NCBI GenBank assembly: GCA_023055505.1
Contig: JALIRH010000013.1
Coordinates: 9,052,001 to 9,116,000, forward strand
Reading direction: 5' to 3'
DNA from: Callipepla californica brunnescens
Taxonomy: Eukaryota > Chordata > Aves > Galliformes > Odontophoridae
DNA length: 64,000 nt
The notes under the pieces are model-generated. The model was not told the DNA's origin, searched no databases, and worked only from the letters and a program-made list of their open reading frames with translations. The translations under genes were made by a program, and so were the position numbers. Below, piece after piece: positions 13,542-27,350 of this stretch (positions within the stretch are counted from its first letter, which is position 1; the number at the start of each line of letters is the position of its first letter).

Positions 13542-14580
13542 AAAACTGAAATCACTTTATAGAATGGAAAGTTGCATTTGTGAAAAGTCAACTGCTTCTT
13601 TTTTTAAAATGCTGGAACACTGTGTTTGCTTGAATTCACTGGCTTTTTACCAATGTTACTGCATTAAATGTCTTGTTCCAAAAATAGTGTAGAAAGATGG
13701 AGATCTTGGCATATATATATTTTTTTTCTACAGTCTTGCCTTGGCTTCAGGTCAAGCGAAGGCTGACTAATTTTTAAAATTAATCTTTTTTTTAATAATT
13801 ATATGCTAATTTTTGGAAAAGTCACTTCTTTTCCTGTATTAATATTTGAAAAGCCTAAGATGCATAGTTCCATGAACTATCATCTATGTCCAGGCAACAT
13901 GGGTCTGTGCAGACAGCAAGCAGTCTGCAGGACTGTTTCAGTTCCTTAAGGGCAACTGATGATTTTGGGTAGGTGCCTTACTTGCCTTGGATGTTGAGGT
14001 AGGCAGCACTTTGATAGTTGTCATTAACAGGCAGAAACATTATCTTAATTTAAGTGTTTTTCTTATTGGCTTCCTTGCAAGTTCCAGTATCTGAATATTA
14101 ATATTGTTATTGACAAGTTGCTTTATTTACTGTCAATGTAAGTATTACATTACCTTGCTTGTGAAGGTGTACTTCAATGTTTTTTGCTCAAGTTAAAAAT
14201 TCATTTCAGTTAGTTCCTTTTAAGTAATTCCAACTTTTATGACAAAATGAATTTTTCATTAGAGAAAAGTATTCCTAATTTTCTATGTAACCTTGAGCAA
14301 ATCTGTGGGTTACTTTCTTCTGTGGTGAAATGAAGACATGGAAATGTTTGTTATGGAAGTACTTTCAGGATGAAAACCGTGTGAGGAGCAGGCACAATTA
14401 GTTATGAGAGTTCATGCAAGAAAAGATACTACATTTGTGGAGATTTATGCTACACTAGTACGTTTATTATGTCATTCATTTCCCTATTATGCAACTCTGC
14501 TGCTATTTGCAAAACATGTCACAAATAATTTGCATGTATATCTTAATTAAGACTTTATTGGGCTTTTAGTTAATAAATAT
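13542..14580. other. AT-rich noncoding stretch, no gene seen
   Basis: No supported frame, repeat family or regulatory signature. A short TA/T run lies at 13712-13728. Confidence 0.6.
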
Positions 14581-14581
14581 A

Positions 14582-14626
14582 TTTTTTTTCTTTTTTTTTT
14601 CTTTTTTTCTTTTTTCTTTGTTTTTT
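14582..14626 (+). repeat. T-rich polypyrimidine tract
   Basis: About 45 nt of T interrupted by single C residues and one G. It is a homopolymer-derived low-complexity tract. Confidence 0.9.
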
Positions 14627-14763
14627 GGAGAATCTTGCTAATATTGAGTTAAACTTTATGAGTGCTTTCTGGTAGTGCTATGATTTAAAAACCATGGCAT
14701 CTGGGTAGACTACAGTGAATAGCAGTTTCCATATTGAATTCAGGGAATTTGGAAGATAGCGTG

Positions 14764-14788
14764 TTTTTATTTATTTATTTATTTTTAT
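14764..14788 (+). repeat. (TTTA)n microsatellite
   Basis: Several consecutive TTTA units flanked by extra T residues; a short tetranucleotide repeat. Confidence 0.9.
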
Positions 14789-17160
14789 TCAAACCACGAC
14801 GTGGACCTGATATTAGGTTTATTTTTTCCATTTTCCCTTTCTTCCTCTGAATTCTCTAGAAAACTGTCTAATAAATTATTTTCCTCTAAGCTCTCCTTCT
14901 TGTTTTGTTTTGATTATGCATCAGAAATCTGATATTTGCATGGTTATTTTTCATGACATTTATTTATTACTGCAATACAGTACCATGGAAGCTCAGGTAT
15001 TATATATATTTGTGACTTGTATTGAATGCCTGGTGAATTTATCCTAGTAAGAGCAAGTGGTGTAGTTCTTTGTAAATTTCTATAAAATAATTTGTCTATT
15101 TCAATAAGAGAAATAATGAGCACAAAGATTCCTTTGTAGGCTGGGTGTTTATTTCCCTTCAGAGAAGGGTTTGCATAGTGAAATTAATGGGATATGAAAG
15201 GTCTCTTCCACTTTATTCATCAGTTGAATGAGCTAGTATGTCTTTATTACATGCGTTTTGATATTTTGCAGGCAATTTTAAGTCCTAACTCAAAGGAGGT
15301 AGGGTGCCTGTTCCTTACAGCAAGTGCGAAAATAGTATAATTCCACAGTAAGTTATTTTAAGGTCATCTTTTAGAAAACTAAACGAAGTGTCAGTTGCAG
15401 CTCCCAACAGATGGCAGATAAAGTGACTAATATTATAAGATCTGTTTTAGAAATTCTATTCATGTTTCTACTGTTTTGCAGATGTTCTGTGAAACAGAAC
15501 AGTTTCGGTGAAAACAATATTAATTGAAGTTGTAAAGTCTGATATTTTAAAGTGCTCTGTCTGAAATGTCTCCTGTCTTCAATGCTCAATAATATCAACT
15601 GAACATAAAACTTTCTGATTCCTTTCTCCTTTCTCAGTAGATGCTTCTATCATCTCTACCTTATCCTGGTTTTCTACTGCCTCTATTTCCCAGCAGATCT
15701 TGTGTATTTTTATTCCTTTTCCTTTCTTTCTTAAAGTTATCTTTGTTTACAATTCAAGTAGACAAAATTAGACAAACTATCTTTTTTTGGACAGAAATGT
15801 TTTCTCTACATTTTTAGTTTTTCTGTCATGCTGCTAAATTATGTAAAATTAGAAAGAAAATTAGTGACCAAAACATCTCTGATTTTAAAGGTAATAAAAC
15901 AGGAATTTTTGAATGTAAGCTGTGAGTGAGGACCTTGAATATGTGCAGTAAAGTTCTTTCTTCTTCATGCAGGACACTTTAGTTTGAAGTGAAGCCCTGT
16001 AAATCATGGTCTGAAGTGAAGATGGTAGTGTAATATGTGGTGAAAAGGGTTTAAATATTGGATGAGGGCAGGTGTGAAATAAAATTTTAAAAGGCTAACA
16101 GGGAATAAGGCAAACAAATCAAGGCATTACGTGGGAATCTGTTTACAAACACATTTCCAGGGATATCACCTAGTTACTGGAAAGGTGGCAAACATACCTG
16201 AAAGTTCTGATTGAAAAGCCATTGTGCCTAGGTTTGGAATTCACTGCAGTGTGCTGCATTGTTTATTCACTGAAAATTTTGTTTCTCGTGTTTTCATGAA
16301 CTGCAACACAAACTAGTACTCAGGACTCTCAGCAACTGAATTATTTTATATAGCCATTCTAATCCTCACCTTTTGGGTGCTTGCTCTAGTTCTCATCTTT
16401 TTAATTAGTCCATCCATGAACCTCACTTATCTGCATGCATTGAAAAGTCTTGTTGACTTCAGAAACTTGTTTTTTCAACTTTTAAAGTTGAAAATCAGTG
16501 CATGAACTTCTGGATTATATGGTTAGCATATGTTATATAGACTTACATTTCGATGATAAAAATTTGAAGAATTCCAACCAGATAATGTTCATAAAAATAG
16601 ACAAAGGTAGCAATGCAGAACAGACAAGGTTAGTAGTAATATTAAAAAATGCTGCATCAAACATATTGTCTGGTTGGATGGCTAAATCACGCTTGTTCTT
16701 TATACTGGAGATTTTTTGAAGTGAATTTTTAATAGATAATTGAAATATCCCATCTGTTTTTGTTTGCTTGTTTTATTTTTAAATAGCTTAATAGAAATTT
16801 TTCAGCCTTTTTTTAAACAATGTCATGTTTGACCTTATATCTGCTGTTTCATTTTAAATCATAGTACCCCAGACTGTCATTTTTCTCATGCTGAATATTC
16901 TCAGACACTTTTTGTTCACCAGCAGAACCACATCTACTGTACCATATTCAAGATAATCTCCTACAACCTTGTGCAAAAGACAAGATGATTAAAGCCTGTT
17001 AATCTTCAGAAGTGTGCAGTTATATTATATAGATATGAACTTGAATGCAAAATCTCTTGCTATGTCTAAGTAACTGACAACAGATACCGTAAGAGTAGAC
17101 ATCACTGGGAACGTGGCAAAAGAGCAACAATTTCTATGTATAATACCTTTAAATTGAATA
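14789..17160. other. AT-rich noncoding stretch, no gene seen
   Basis: Short frames at 15371-15598 (minus) and 16498-16719 (plus) have no recognisable domain. A TTTTGATATTTTGCAG acceptor-like string ends at 15271 but has only a weak donor 27 nt later. Nothing else was recognised. Confidence 0.6.
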
Positions 17161-17197
17161 GTTTTTGTTTGTTTGTTTGTTTGTTTGTTTGTTTGTT
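17161..17197 (+). repeat. (GTTT)n microsatellite
   Basis: About nine near-perfect GTTT units. Read on the other strand it encodes a QTNK run inside the short minus frame at 17102-17302, which is why that frame is not accepted as a gene. Confidence 0.95.
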
Positions 17198-20100
17198 AAA
17201 GAAATCTGGTACAAAAGCAAATATTTTCAAAATGTGAGTGTCCTGAAATAGAAAATTGCTCAGGACTAGACACCTTGAGACAAAAAGGCTTGGGAAGTCC
17301 AATAGTTAATAAAAGAAAACACAGATAACTGCCTTTTTACTGTTATTATTTATTTAGCTTTGTATGCATTAATTGAAAAGTGATGTGGAATACTGAAGAA
17401 TTGCTGGAGAAAATGTGAAGAATTTTAATGGAGGAAGTAGGAATTGAATATAACTCTTCTGGTAAGAGGGGAAGAGTTGCTTGCAGTTCACATCTCTGCT
17501 TGACAGGTCATGTTACCCAGGAGAAGCTTTTCGCTTCAGAGTATCTGTGGGTGGAATCCGGTGGTTTAGAAGCTGTTACTGCAATATTCTCCTCATCTCT
17601 TCCTGTGACAGGTTTGAGGATATTCATGGAAATAAAATAAATTAATCCTCCTCTATCAAAGTGATATTTTAACCTTCAGAGAATTTAAGATAGGTTTGTG
17701 GAAAACATAAACAAGGTAACAAAAGTCTAAAATGTATGCTGAAAAAATTCCGTGAGAATAAATGAAAACCAGGAGGAGAAAGGAAGATGTTGTTCTGTTC
17801 TTATGAGTCACGACTGGAGGGACTGAATAGTTAATGAAATAACAGTAAAGATTTCCCGTGTATTAATTAATAAATATTGTTAGATAATCTGATGAGAAAA
17901 GACATTTTGATTTTCTGTGGTAGCTGACTATATATATGAATTTGACCTTTTCCTCTGCCTGCTGTTCTTTTTGAGCTTAGTAGCGTGGAAAAAGGAGAAA
18001 ATGGCTGAACATCACACACAAGACATTGCATTAATACATTGGTGTAGTAGGCATTTGAAATAGATTAATGGGGAATATACTGTGTACAAATAACATTTCA
18101 CAAAGCACTTTATGTTCAGGTTTGACCTTGTCTGTCTCAGTTCTTTTCAAGTCTAACACCCAGAAGAGTTTGAGCAACGAGTAGATATGCTGCTGCTGTC
18201 TTGTTCTTGTTGTCTGAGATTTGTTGCTAATGACTTCACTCATTAGAACCCACTCCTACAGAGCTGGACTGGGAAAGTCTGCAAAGCATTAAAGTGAATA
18301 GATCAAAAGACTAAGTAGCAACTTGTCGCTACTGTTTGTTTTACCCATCCACATCCAAATTTTCCCAAATTCTATTGAAGTGGATTTTGCAATCTAGTCA
18401 TTGAAGTCTATCTGTTCACGTCAAAAATCCATCTTATTTCTTAACGATTCAACAGTGCTTCATTCTCTCTACTCTCCCTATTTTTATTAAACAAGGGACA
18501 GTTCATGTATCATTAGCACATATTTTTCAATACTCATTTCATAAAAGAAAATGCCATATTGAAAATCACAATACAAAATTGCCGTTCATCTTCTCTGTGT
18601 GCTTGTTTATTTGCCTACAAGAGTTGAATTAACTTAAATCAAAATACAAACTAGAGGAAGAGGTTTCCTCTGTTTTCATAATATGAAATGGTCACAAATA
18701 AGTTCCTTGTACATTCCTGTGCACTGATCAATAACACATGGTCTATCTTCAGTGACCTGGTGTTCATCTGTTTGCAGTGTTGTGCAGTAGTAGCATGTTT
18801 TTACTAGACTCCTCTAATTCTGTAGATCACTGAAAATATTTGAAACTATAATATATATAATTGGCCACTCTGACATTATCAATATCTAATCTAGAGTAGA
18901 ATGTCAGCAATTTTTGTTAAAAAATCAGATTGCTGAGTAACTGAATGTCCATAGACAAATTTGAAAAAGCCCTAAGAACAATATATTGGAGAATTTGCCA
19001 TTTTGCCAGGCACCAAGCTACACAATCCCATCCCTGTGTTTATCTATATAAAACTCATCAAAGCACCAAGAATTTGTGTAGCTATATCAATATGATCTGA
19101 TTGATATATAAAATTATTAGGAAGCTGGAGACATTTTCAGCAGTGAAAAGTGTATTAGGCTTTGAAAATCCAGGTCTCTTCTTTTAGAGTGATATGTATT
19201 GAGATGGAAGGAACATGTGTTTGTCAATACATAATCCTTCTGAAAGATTTTCTACCTTCCTGGGTAAATAGAGGATTTTAACAAGAATGCCTGGCAATAA
19301 AATTATCTGTCATTGGTTAAACTGGGTTCTTTGCAAAGCAACATAAAAGAGCTTCAATTTAGGCAAAACAGCCATTTCTTATCTATCTTTCTGTACTGTT
19401 TCTCTGAAGCTAGTGTTCTTGAAGACAAAATAAGATGTTGAGATTGTAATTGCAAAACAGTATCATTGTCATGCAAGTGAACACATTATTTACCACTCAT
19501 TCATCATCTGAAATCTTACTTCTGACAGTCTAATAGTGGCCATATTGGGAATGCCAGGCTCCCACTATAGCTACAGAAAGGGAATCACTGACCATGTATT
19601 GTTAGCAGAAGAGTGGTCTGCATAATAAGGGTGTTCTGTATTGATAACTCTGGGGAAAAAAAACACACAGAAGACTGATGATCTCTTAAATATGAAGAGA
19701 TTTTCAGTGGCTTGCATTATGGTGTTTTTTAAAATCATGAGATCATTAGCTCTCATTTCTTTTCAAAGCTTATTCTCAACTATTTATTTAATAATGAGGT
19801 ATTTACAAATGTTCAAGTAGTCTTAACAAATCCAAGAAATAAATTTTAAAATTGAAATTTCTTTTAAATGAATACAACATAGAATATACTTGCTGCTGAA
19901 ATTTTATAAATGTCCTTGGATCATGAGATTTTTTTACTGAATATTCAGGAGCACTCTGAGGCTTGACAATAGCCAAATGAGTCCATACATTAACTAGGAC
20001 TTTAGATTTCCAATAGCTAAGGAATTGTAATTTAATCACTCCTCTTATTATTATCTAATTCAGTGTTTTACAGCTCACCAAAGGCAATTTAATTTCCTTG

Positions 20101-23100
20101 TATGGTAGATGGGAAGGAAACTTCTACACAACTATGAAAACTATGTAAAGGTGGATGCTGATCCAGTTCAAGATCTGGGTTATTACTGTTTACCCCAATT
20201 CTTCTTGGTGCTCTTTCCTTCTGTTTGTAATTTGTATCACTGGAATTGTGAATTCAGTGGACAATGGGTGCCCAATGAGATGCCATGAACAGCTCCTAGA
20301 GCATTTAAACAAAAATTACAACTAAAAGAAATTGACGGATTAAAAACCAGAGAAAGTTTCAAAGAACCTTATACATCATGCATAATACCTGCAGAAAAAA
20401 ATGTGAGGAGTGCCTTCTAGAAAGGTGTGGCCATCAGCTGTGCTAGGTTATTGGTCTGTATGCAAAAAGGCTGCTCTGTGTGAATTTTTATAATATTATA
20501 TCTGATTTTGTAGTAAGTATGTAATGCTTTCGGTAAAATTCCATCATGTTAATTCTGCTAAATCTGCAAACTTCTATTTATTTTAAAATGATTTTCACAT
20601 GACAGATAAGCATAACTACCCAGGCCCATTGTGCTGATGTACCATGCAGTCAGGGGAGAAATAAACATGGACTCCTTTCCCTGTTCTCAGCTGCTAATAG
20701 GGGCCTGTTTCCTCTTGTGGAAACACAGCATGGTTTTCCTCATTTGTAGATGGCATGGAACTGTAGACAGATCTAATCTGTTTCACCTACACAATAAAAC
20801 AGTAAGTAGGTGGTGCATTTTCTGCTAGTTTTCTCTGTGAATTAGGCTCAGAATTTTTAGTCTGAGTCACAAGTAAAAAGTGGAATAAAGCTGATCTGCC
20901 TACAGAGGAGGTGCTGGAAGTGTTTGCATGCAGAGAGATGCTAACGACCATTCAGGAACTTAAAATTAGATAAAACTTCACTCCAGTTAAAAATTCTTCC
21001 TATTCCATACTAATCATAAAATGAGATTCCTGGAATTCTTGTTTGTTGGGCCTCAGCAGTGCTGCAAAAATCAAATAGTGTGTTCTATACTTCTGACTAA
21101 AAAAACAACACAAGTCATCTGTTTCATCAGATATGGAGCCACAGTGTTAAAAGCAAGGAATTAAATGGCTGTCATGCATCTGACATGCAGCTCATCCTGT
21201 CCTTTCTGTGATTAAGTTTAGAAGAAAAAGCTCAGGTTATTTTCTGAAAATGGCAGATGTTTTAGTGTCAGTCTGTTCTAAAGGCTTTAGAGAGACAGAA
21301 CTTGGTCATAAGAAAAAATGACATTTGTTTGACTGCAAATATGCTCTTAGGAGGAAGAAAATTACTTGAAAAGTTTATAAACCAGTGGGGAGCTCTTATA
21401 TGTTTTGTAAAATAATTCAGAAAATTAAAGAGGGAAAAAACACGAAAATTAACTGACTGAACAGTCTTCACTAAAGAAGTATGTTGACAGGAGATGTTTA
21501 GTGCAAGGACACCTTCTCGTCAAAATATAGAGGGTGGAAAAAAAAATAAAACTGAGAAAAAAAAACTACTTAACAGCAAATGAAACATTAGCATAGAAAT
21601 TATAGATACAAAAAGAACAGCTGATACCAAGAGGCAGACAAACCCAAATTGAAAAAATGCAACATTTACTTCAGAGAGAACAAATATTGATAGTCTCTGG
21701 AATAAGCAATCCAATAATATGATAAAAGCTCTATAATTCAGAGTTTCTAAGATATTTATAAGCTCTCCACAAGAATCGATGGGATAAAATTTACAGCTTA
21801 TATTCTACAAAAACATCACGTGATGAGAGCAATGTGTAAACATTTCATTAAAAATAATATATCTATGGGGAAACCCTTTTTTATTTTTTTCTATACATGT
21901 ATTTTTTGACAGATAACAGAAACCCTCCTGCTTCTCTTACTGGATAGGATCTCAAGAGATGGCACTGCAAGATATTCTCCTTTTTCAGAAATCAATTACA
22001 ATCTGTTCAAATAACAAACATAAAAAGTGGAGATGTTAAGTCACTCTTTCTTCATTGGTATATGAGAAAGAGTAAAAGAGAGAAGTGTATTATTAACCAA
22101 AATATTAATGTTTAAAGGAGTGGAAGATCCATAACAGCTCTGATACTGATCAGATGGAGAATGTGGTGGTAAATACTGAGCAACAGTGAGAAGAGCTGTC
22201 TACAATTTGCAAGTATTTTGCAGCAGGAATAAAGGAATTGGCTGTGTAGTAAAAAGAGCCGTTTGCTTGATTTAACTGTGCTGTGTTTCTAAAAGCTTGC
22301 AAATTAGGTGATTTTGTATTGCAAACTCAAGAAACAGCTCAGCAAAGGCTCGTTTGACCTCTAAGGATAACCTGTCAGATGAATAAGGAAAGCCCTTCAG
22401 CATCTAATACCACAATTTTTCCTATTGACAGCACCAAAGCAGGAGGTGAATTTCCCTGACCATCTTCTTAATACTTCTCTGAAATTGCAAACAGTCTACA
22501 ACAGCCCAGAGTGCTGCCTTAGAACTGAATACATATTAAAAATATGTATGGTCACAGTCTTGACATAGGCTCAGGAAGAATTATTTGCTTGTGATGAATA
22601 GGTGACAAATGAATGAAAGAAGAATGAGCATTAAAACATCAAAAAAGGCACCACACTGTCCATCCTGAATTCACTTTAAATAGGTTTGCAGTAGATACAG
22701 AACACTGGAAGATTTTGGTTTAAAAAAAGCAAAAAAGAGAGACTAGAACAACCTCATTGTTTATGCAAAACAGTTTTAATGAAAGTAAATGGTCTTATGG
22801 TTCTATGCATGGATAATTCCCTTTCTAGAACTTTAAACCTTGAAGGAGAGACATCTTGAGGTAAAAATTGTACCTAATGAGTCCTACCTCATTTATATCC
22901 ACATTAGCTAAAGCAGTTAGAAAATTGCTGAGTGTATTGTATAGAAATAATAGCAGTGTGGAAGGACAGCTTTTGTACTCATTCTCAGATCCATCAGTAG
23001 TTATTTATTTTTCAGAAGAATACACTAAACTGAGCTCGCATTGCAAAACTTTGTTCTATCACTGTCAGATTCATCGTTCATGGCATTCTGTTTTATATGA

Positions 23101-24169
23101 GGAGATAGGTGCAGAAGTGTTCTATTTTTATTGGATTATCAGAATTAAGAATTTATGTTTAATGTAGAAATAGCTGGGTAAAATATCACTCTATAAAATA
23201 TAGATATAATTATAAGTAAAGAAAGACAGAAAGTGAAATTATTTAGGGAAAAAATATTCTCTGAGAATAGAGGGGAAGCATGAAAATCTTACCTGCAGTG
23301 TTTGAAAGAGTATGTACTAAGAGAATAAATGCCAAGTTAGTTTTTCTCAAACTTCTTAAGGAGATTTTATTTCTGATCTTCAGTCAAAATCATATGAATT
23401 AAAGATCATTGGAGCTTAGAGACGTCAAATGAAACTGCAACAGGCAAAAAATTCAGTGATAAATATTACCAATATTCAAGGAAATTATGTGCGTTTAAAT
23501 AAACTTCTGTGTACATTTAATGCTGCATTTTTTGCATATTTATTGTGATTGTAATCTAAATGGATTAAAATAGATTGTTGTTGTCATATTTGGCTTCTTA
23601 AGAAGAAAGCATCCTTCCTACACAGGATAATTTGACACTGGATGCAGTCGTGTTTCTTCCTTGGGATGGAAAAATCCACCGTTTAAGAGCTGCACTGGGT
23701 ACATGAACAAAAAAAGATGAACACAGCTCAGATCTCCAATATAATTTTTTGCTAATAAGAGTAAAACCTTAGCCAAACTATTTATTGCAGAAAAAAAAAA
23801 TCAGTACTAGATGAACACTAGATGAGAACAGCATGTTCTTGGATATAGTTTATATATACGTGATATAACAGCACAATCCGTTCCTTTCCTGCTGTTAAGG
23901 AAACAGAAAATAAAAACACTAATTCATCTGGTTAATCTAAAAGAATGCAATCCTTGCCTATTCTTTTCTTGACAGATATATAGCTGCTACAAATCTGTAA
24001 TTTCACAAAGAATTGTTCTGATATAGTAGGATGTTATGTTTACCTACAGCTTTTAGTTACTGTCTGAAAGGTAAGTATAAGGAAGGACAATAACAAGAAA
24101 TATCTTTCCTTTGGCTTTTCATACTTAATCAGACTGTACTGATCTCAAAATCAAGGTTAAAAATCACTT
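17198..24169. other. Seven kilobases of AT-rich noncoding DNA, no gene seen
   Basis: No frame exceeds 99 codons and none has a recognisable domain. A 9-bp inverted repeat with a 3-nt spacer, ATACATATT-AAA-AATATGTAT, lies at 22529-22549. The palindrome TATTAATTAATA occurs near 17863. No transposon family was recognised, so this is one of the most repeat-poor parts of the window. Confidence 0.6.
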
Positions 24170-24620
24170 CTCATCACAGCTAGATCACAGCACTCAGAGC
24201 CTGACCTTGAGTGTCTTCAGGGATGGGGCACCCACCAACTCTCCAGGCATCCTGTGTCAGTGCTTCACAGCCTTTATTGCAAAAAAATTCTTCCTTATAT
24301 CTATCCTAAATCTCCCCTCTTCTAGTTTGAAACCATTTCCCCTTGTCTATCACAAAATACCCTGGTAAAGAATCTGTCCCCTTCTTTCTTACAGCCCCCC
24401 TCAGAGGGGCCACTCTCAGGTCTGTCTGGGGCCTACTCTTCTTCAGGATGCACAGCCCCAGCTCTCTCAATCTCTCCCTGCAGGGGAGGTGTTCCACCTC
24501 TTGTATTGCTTGTATGGCCTTCCTCTGGATGCACTTTGAGAGGTCTATGTTTCTTTTGTACTGAGAATCCCACATCTGGACACAGCAGTTATGGCAGTAT
24601 GGTTCTTCTAACCAATGGCA
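24170..24620 (-). mobile_element. CR1 LINE fragment (ORF2 end and 3' region), antisense
   Basis: Read on the minus strand, this carries the C-terminal part of CR1 ORF2. Typical blocks include IQRKAIQAIQEVEHLPCRER followed by LRELGL, then the 'gcactg-cacagg-tgcc-gagag-tggtggatgccccatccctg' 3' coding block and a 'gatctagctgt' segment. The protein frame 24306-24623 spans part of it but is shifted and degraded relative to a working reverse-transcriptase reading frame. The copy is 5'-truncated, as is usual for CR1, and lacks an obvious ATTCTATG terminal repeat. It is dead and old. It is the strongest evidence that the host is a bird. Confidence 0.9.
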
Positions 24621-25145
24621 CACTCAAGGCTGCTGGGACTTTGGCTTATCTTGGCCTCAGTGCTCCATTAACAAGCTGCTCCCCCACCCAATATTACAGT
24701 TACTGTGATTGAATGAGATGATGTGTTAGTAAGCAATGAGAGGTGGTTGTTCAAGATTTAAAACATAAAATCCATCGGTATTGGTAGTAATGTGAGGTCG
24801 TGCACCTGGCTGTTTTAACCATCTAACTTTTACATTTTCTAGTTTAATACTTTCCTTTTGAATGTGCTACAGAACTGCAATTCCCTTGGAGAAAAAAAGT
24901 GGTAGGCAGTAACTGCTATCCCCTCTGTGCCGAAGAGTGCATCAGGTGGTCATGTACTTTCATAATGTCCTCTTCAGGATTCTTTAAAGGACTATAAGAA
25001 AGCTAATTTCATAGCTTATGTGTGAAGACAATAAACACCCACGTTCTAGTCTGGCATTGGGTAGGGATCACTTTTCTTCAGCTCTTTTAACAGCAGCATT
25101 GTTACAAATAACACATACCAAAAATAACAACAACAAAAAAAAGCT
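24621..25145. other. Noncoding stretch after CR1 copy, no gene seen
   Basis: Unique AT-rich sequence with an AAC/A-rich run at its end. No frame or element could be supported. Confidence 0.6.
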
Positions 25146-25161
25146 AAAAAAAAAAAAAAAA
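25146..25161 (+). repeat. A16 homopolymer
   Basis: Sixteen consecutive A residues preceded by an AACAAC/A-rich run. No upstream gene-like sequence suggests a processed pseudogene. Confidence 0.95.
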
Positions 25162-25363
25162 GGCATAAGCAAACTACTCTGTTACTATGGTTATCATCTT
25201 TCTAATGGAATCATTTGAAAGATATTTATCCTTGACATTTTGAAAGTGGAGCTCAGTCAGTTGTGCAGAAGAGAATATGAATGCATGCATTCAACCTGAC
25301 TTTAAAGAACAGTTTTTGCTTTGTTTTTTTCTTAAACTGTGCATTGCCATGAATTCAAATTTG

Positions 25364-25379
25364 TTTTTTTTTTTTTTTT
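25364..25379 (+). repeat. T16 homopolymer
   Basis: Sixteen consecutive T residues. It lies inside a short plus frame (25277-25549) and gives that frame an artificial F-run. Confidence 0.95.
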
Positions 25380-26907
25380 CAAGAACTTATCTACCCATCC
25401 ATAATGTTTTAAAAATAAACATGAAATTAATCAACCTTAGGAAAGCTATTTCATTGCCCAAATTTGTATTGCTGACAATGGAAAGAAAAAAAAAGAAGCC
25501 ACCCATAACTGTAGAGAAGACAATTTATCCATCCCTGACTTTTGTTTAATACTTGTAAACTCGTAATAGGATACAAGTTTTACAAAGTGGGTTGTTTTTT
25601 ACTGGTGATGAATCACCTTGGAAGTTCACAACCACTTAACCTGTCCAAACTGGTATAAAGCTTCCTGCAATACATCCCCAACCAAGATATAAATGTTTAC
25701 AGGCTCTTCTCTAAGAGCTCCCTGTTGAAAAACAGTATCTGCTGATGTAGGCAGATGCTGCACAATCAGCCGCTTCATATATCAGAAGCCAGTCTGTTCC
25801 TGTAGACCTGGGCAACTGCAGTAGTGCTTACAGCAATTACTATAACTTTATATGAGTAATTGCAGTAATGTAGTACATTGCAGCACTGAAGTTTAATGTA
25901 TGAGGGGAAAAAAAACAAGGCAAAATAGGAAATATTCCTTCTTTATTCAGCTTAGGTACTCCCTACGCTGTAGTTTAGTAGTGTGGGCAAGGAAATTGTT
26001 CACAGTGTTTTAAAGGTTTGGGGCAAAGGATGACCCTATTGCGGTACCTGAGCCAGAGGGACCAAACTGGGAGAACACTGGGGGTGACTGTGAAAAGATC
26101 CAATGGGAGAATTTCAGATTGACAGAAAAATGTACTGATGTGTAGCAAAAAGGTTATGAAAATATTCATATAAATAACATCACTGCCTACCTGCCAGAAA
26201 GCCAGAACTGTATCTGCATATTGAAGCTACCAGATACTTTCTCCGCTTTCTGCAGAGCTGCTTCAAAGAATTGAGGAAACCAGACTTCTCTGCAAGAAGA
26301 GTTAAATAAATAAGGAATGAAAAGGAAACTGCCTAGATAACTATGATTAATTCATTTATTGGAATACCTGAAAATCTGCACCTACACTTTCTAATAATTG
26401 AGCTAAAATAATGGACGATTTGAAGCCTTTAACTATAAATAATAAAGACTATAAATTGCCGGGATAACTGGTTCTCTTTAGAGGAATAACTTTGGAAATA
26501 CTTTCTGTATATCATTCATGGTCTGGAATAGAAAATGAGGACTTGAAAAATTCCATAAACAACACTCTTTCCTTATCACCCAGCTGAGAACAATCAAAAG
26601 ACAATTTGTTACCATTTAACCTTTTTTTAAAAAGGTTCATAATTGTACTAAACCTTAAAAAGGAAGAGTATCAAATATTTCTTTCAAAGTTGTTTTTGAG
26701 TTTTTTTTAATTCATCATTTTGACAGTGGCAAATTTTTGCTTCAATGCTTTTTGAGTCAAACAATATGGGAAGTTTGGCTTCCAATTAAAATTTTTCAAG
26801 TGGGAGTAAATGTATAAAAAAAAAATTCTTTAATGCCACTGCTTCCATTTAAAACATGAGCTAAAGACATCAGTGCAGACAAGAAGCATTATAAAGCATT
26901 ATATTCC
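25380..26907. other. AT-rich noncoding stretch, no gene seen
   Basis: No recognisable protein frame or repeat family. Many short A and T runs and no CpG cluster. Confidence 0.6.
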
Positions 26908-26924
26908 TTTTTTTTTTTTTTTTT
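26908..26924 (+). repeat. T17 homopolymer
   Basis: Seventeen consecutive T residues in noncoding DNA. Confidence 0.95.
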
Positions 26925-27284
26925 GTCTCAATCTATAACAAAAACTAAACTTTAGATGTTGAAAACTTTTTGCATTCTTTTTATTTCATCCTGTATTTGC
27001 GCAGTGACTTAGCATAGTACTTTGGAGGATTTGCAGGCTGTCATAGATAATCACTAAATAAGAAAAAAAAGAAAAGGCCTGAGCTGCTAGATGCCTCTTC
27101 ACACTGAACACCAAGTAATTTGTAATGTGTTCATCACCACTTAGCATTGTCTACTCAAATTCAAAAACAGACTGTTAAGAGTTTGCAGTTTAGACTTGCA
27201 GAGGATCCTGCACCCAGTGAATAAAATTCTCGAAGTACATTAACAGTATTCCATAGCAGCGCTGTGAAGTGGTCTCTTAACATT

Positions 27285-27350
27285 CTTCTCAGAAGATGGA
27301 AACCAAAGTCCAGAGCAGTTTGGTGATGGCTCAGTGATAGAGCAAGGACA
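27285..27350 (-). repeat. MIR-like SINE fossil, weak
   Basis: CAGAAGATGGAAACCAAAGT, followed by CCAGAGCAGTTTGGTGATGG, resembles the complement of the MIR tail (cagatgaggaaactgaggcacagagaggttaagtgac). It is short and diverged, so this is a tentative call. Confidence 0.35.

Noticed and set aside
15272..15298. 27-nt microexon after TTTTGATATTTTGCAG
   Set aside because: Weak pyrimidine tract and weak donor (GTAGGG); such pairs are common by chance.
24306..24623. 105-codon minus-strand frame as a host gene
   Set aside because: The residues are CR1 ORF2 remnant; it is a dead retrotransposon.
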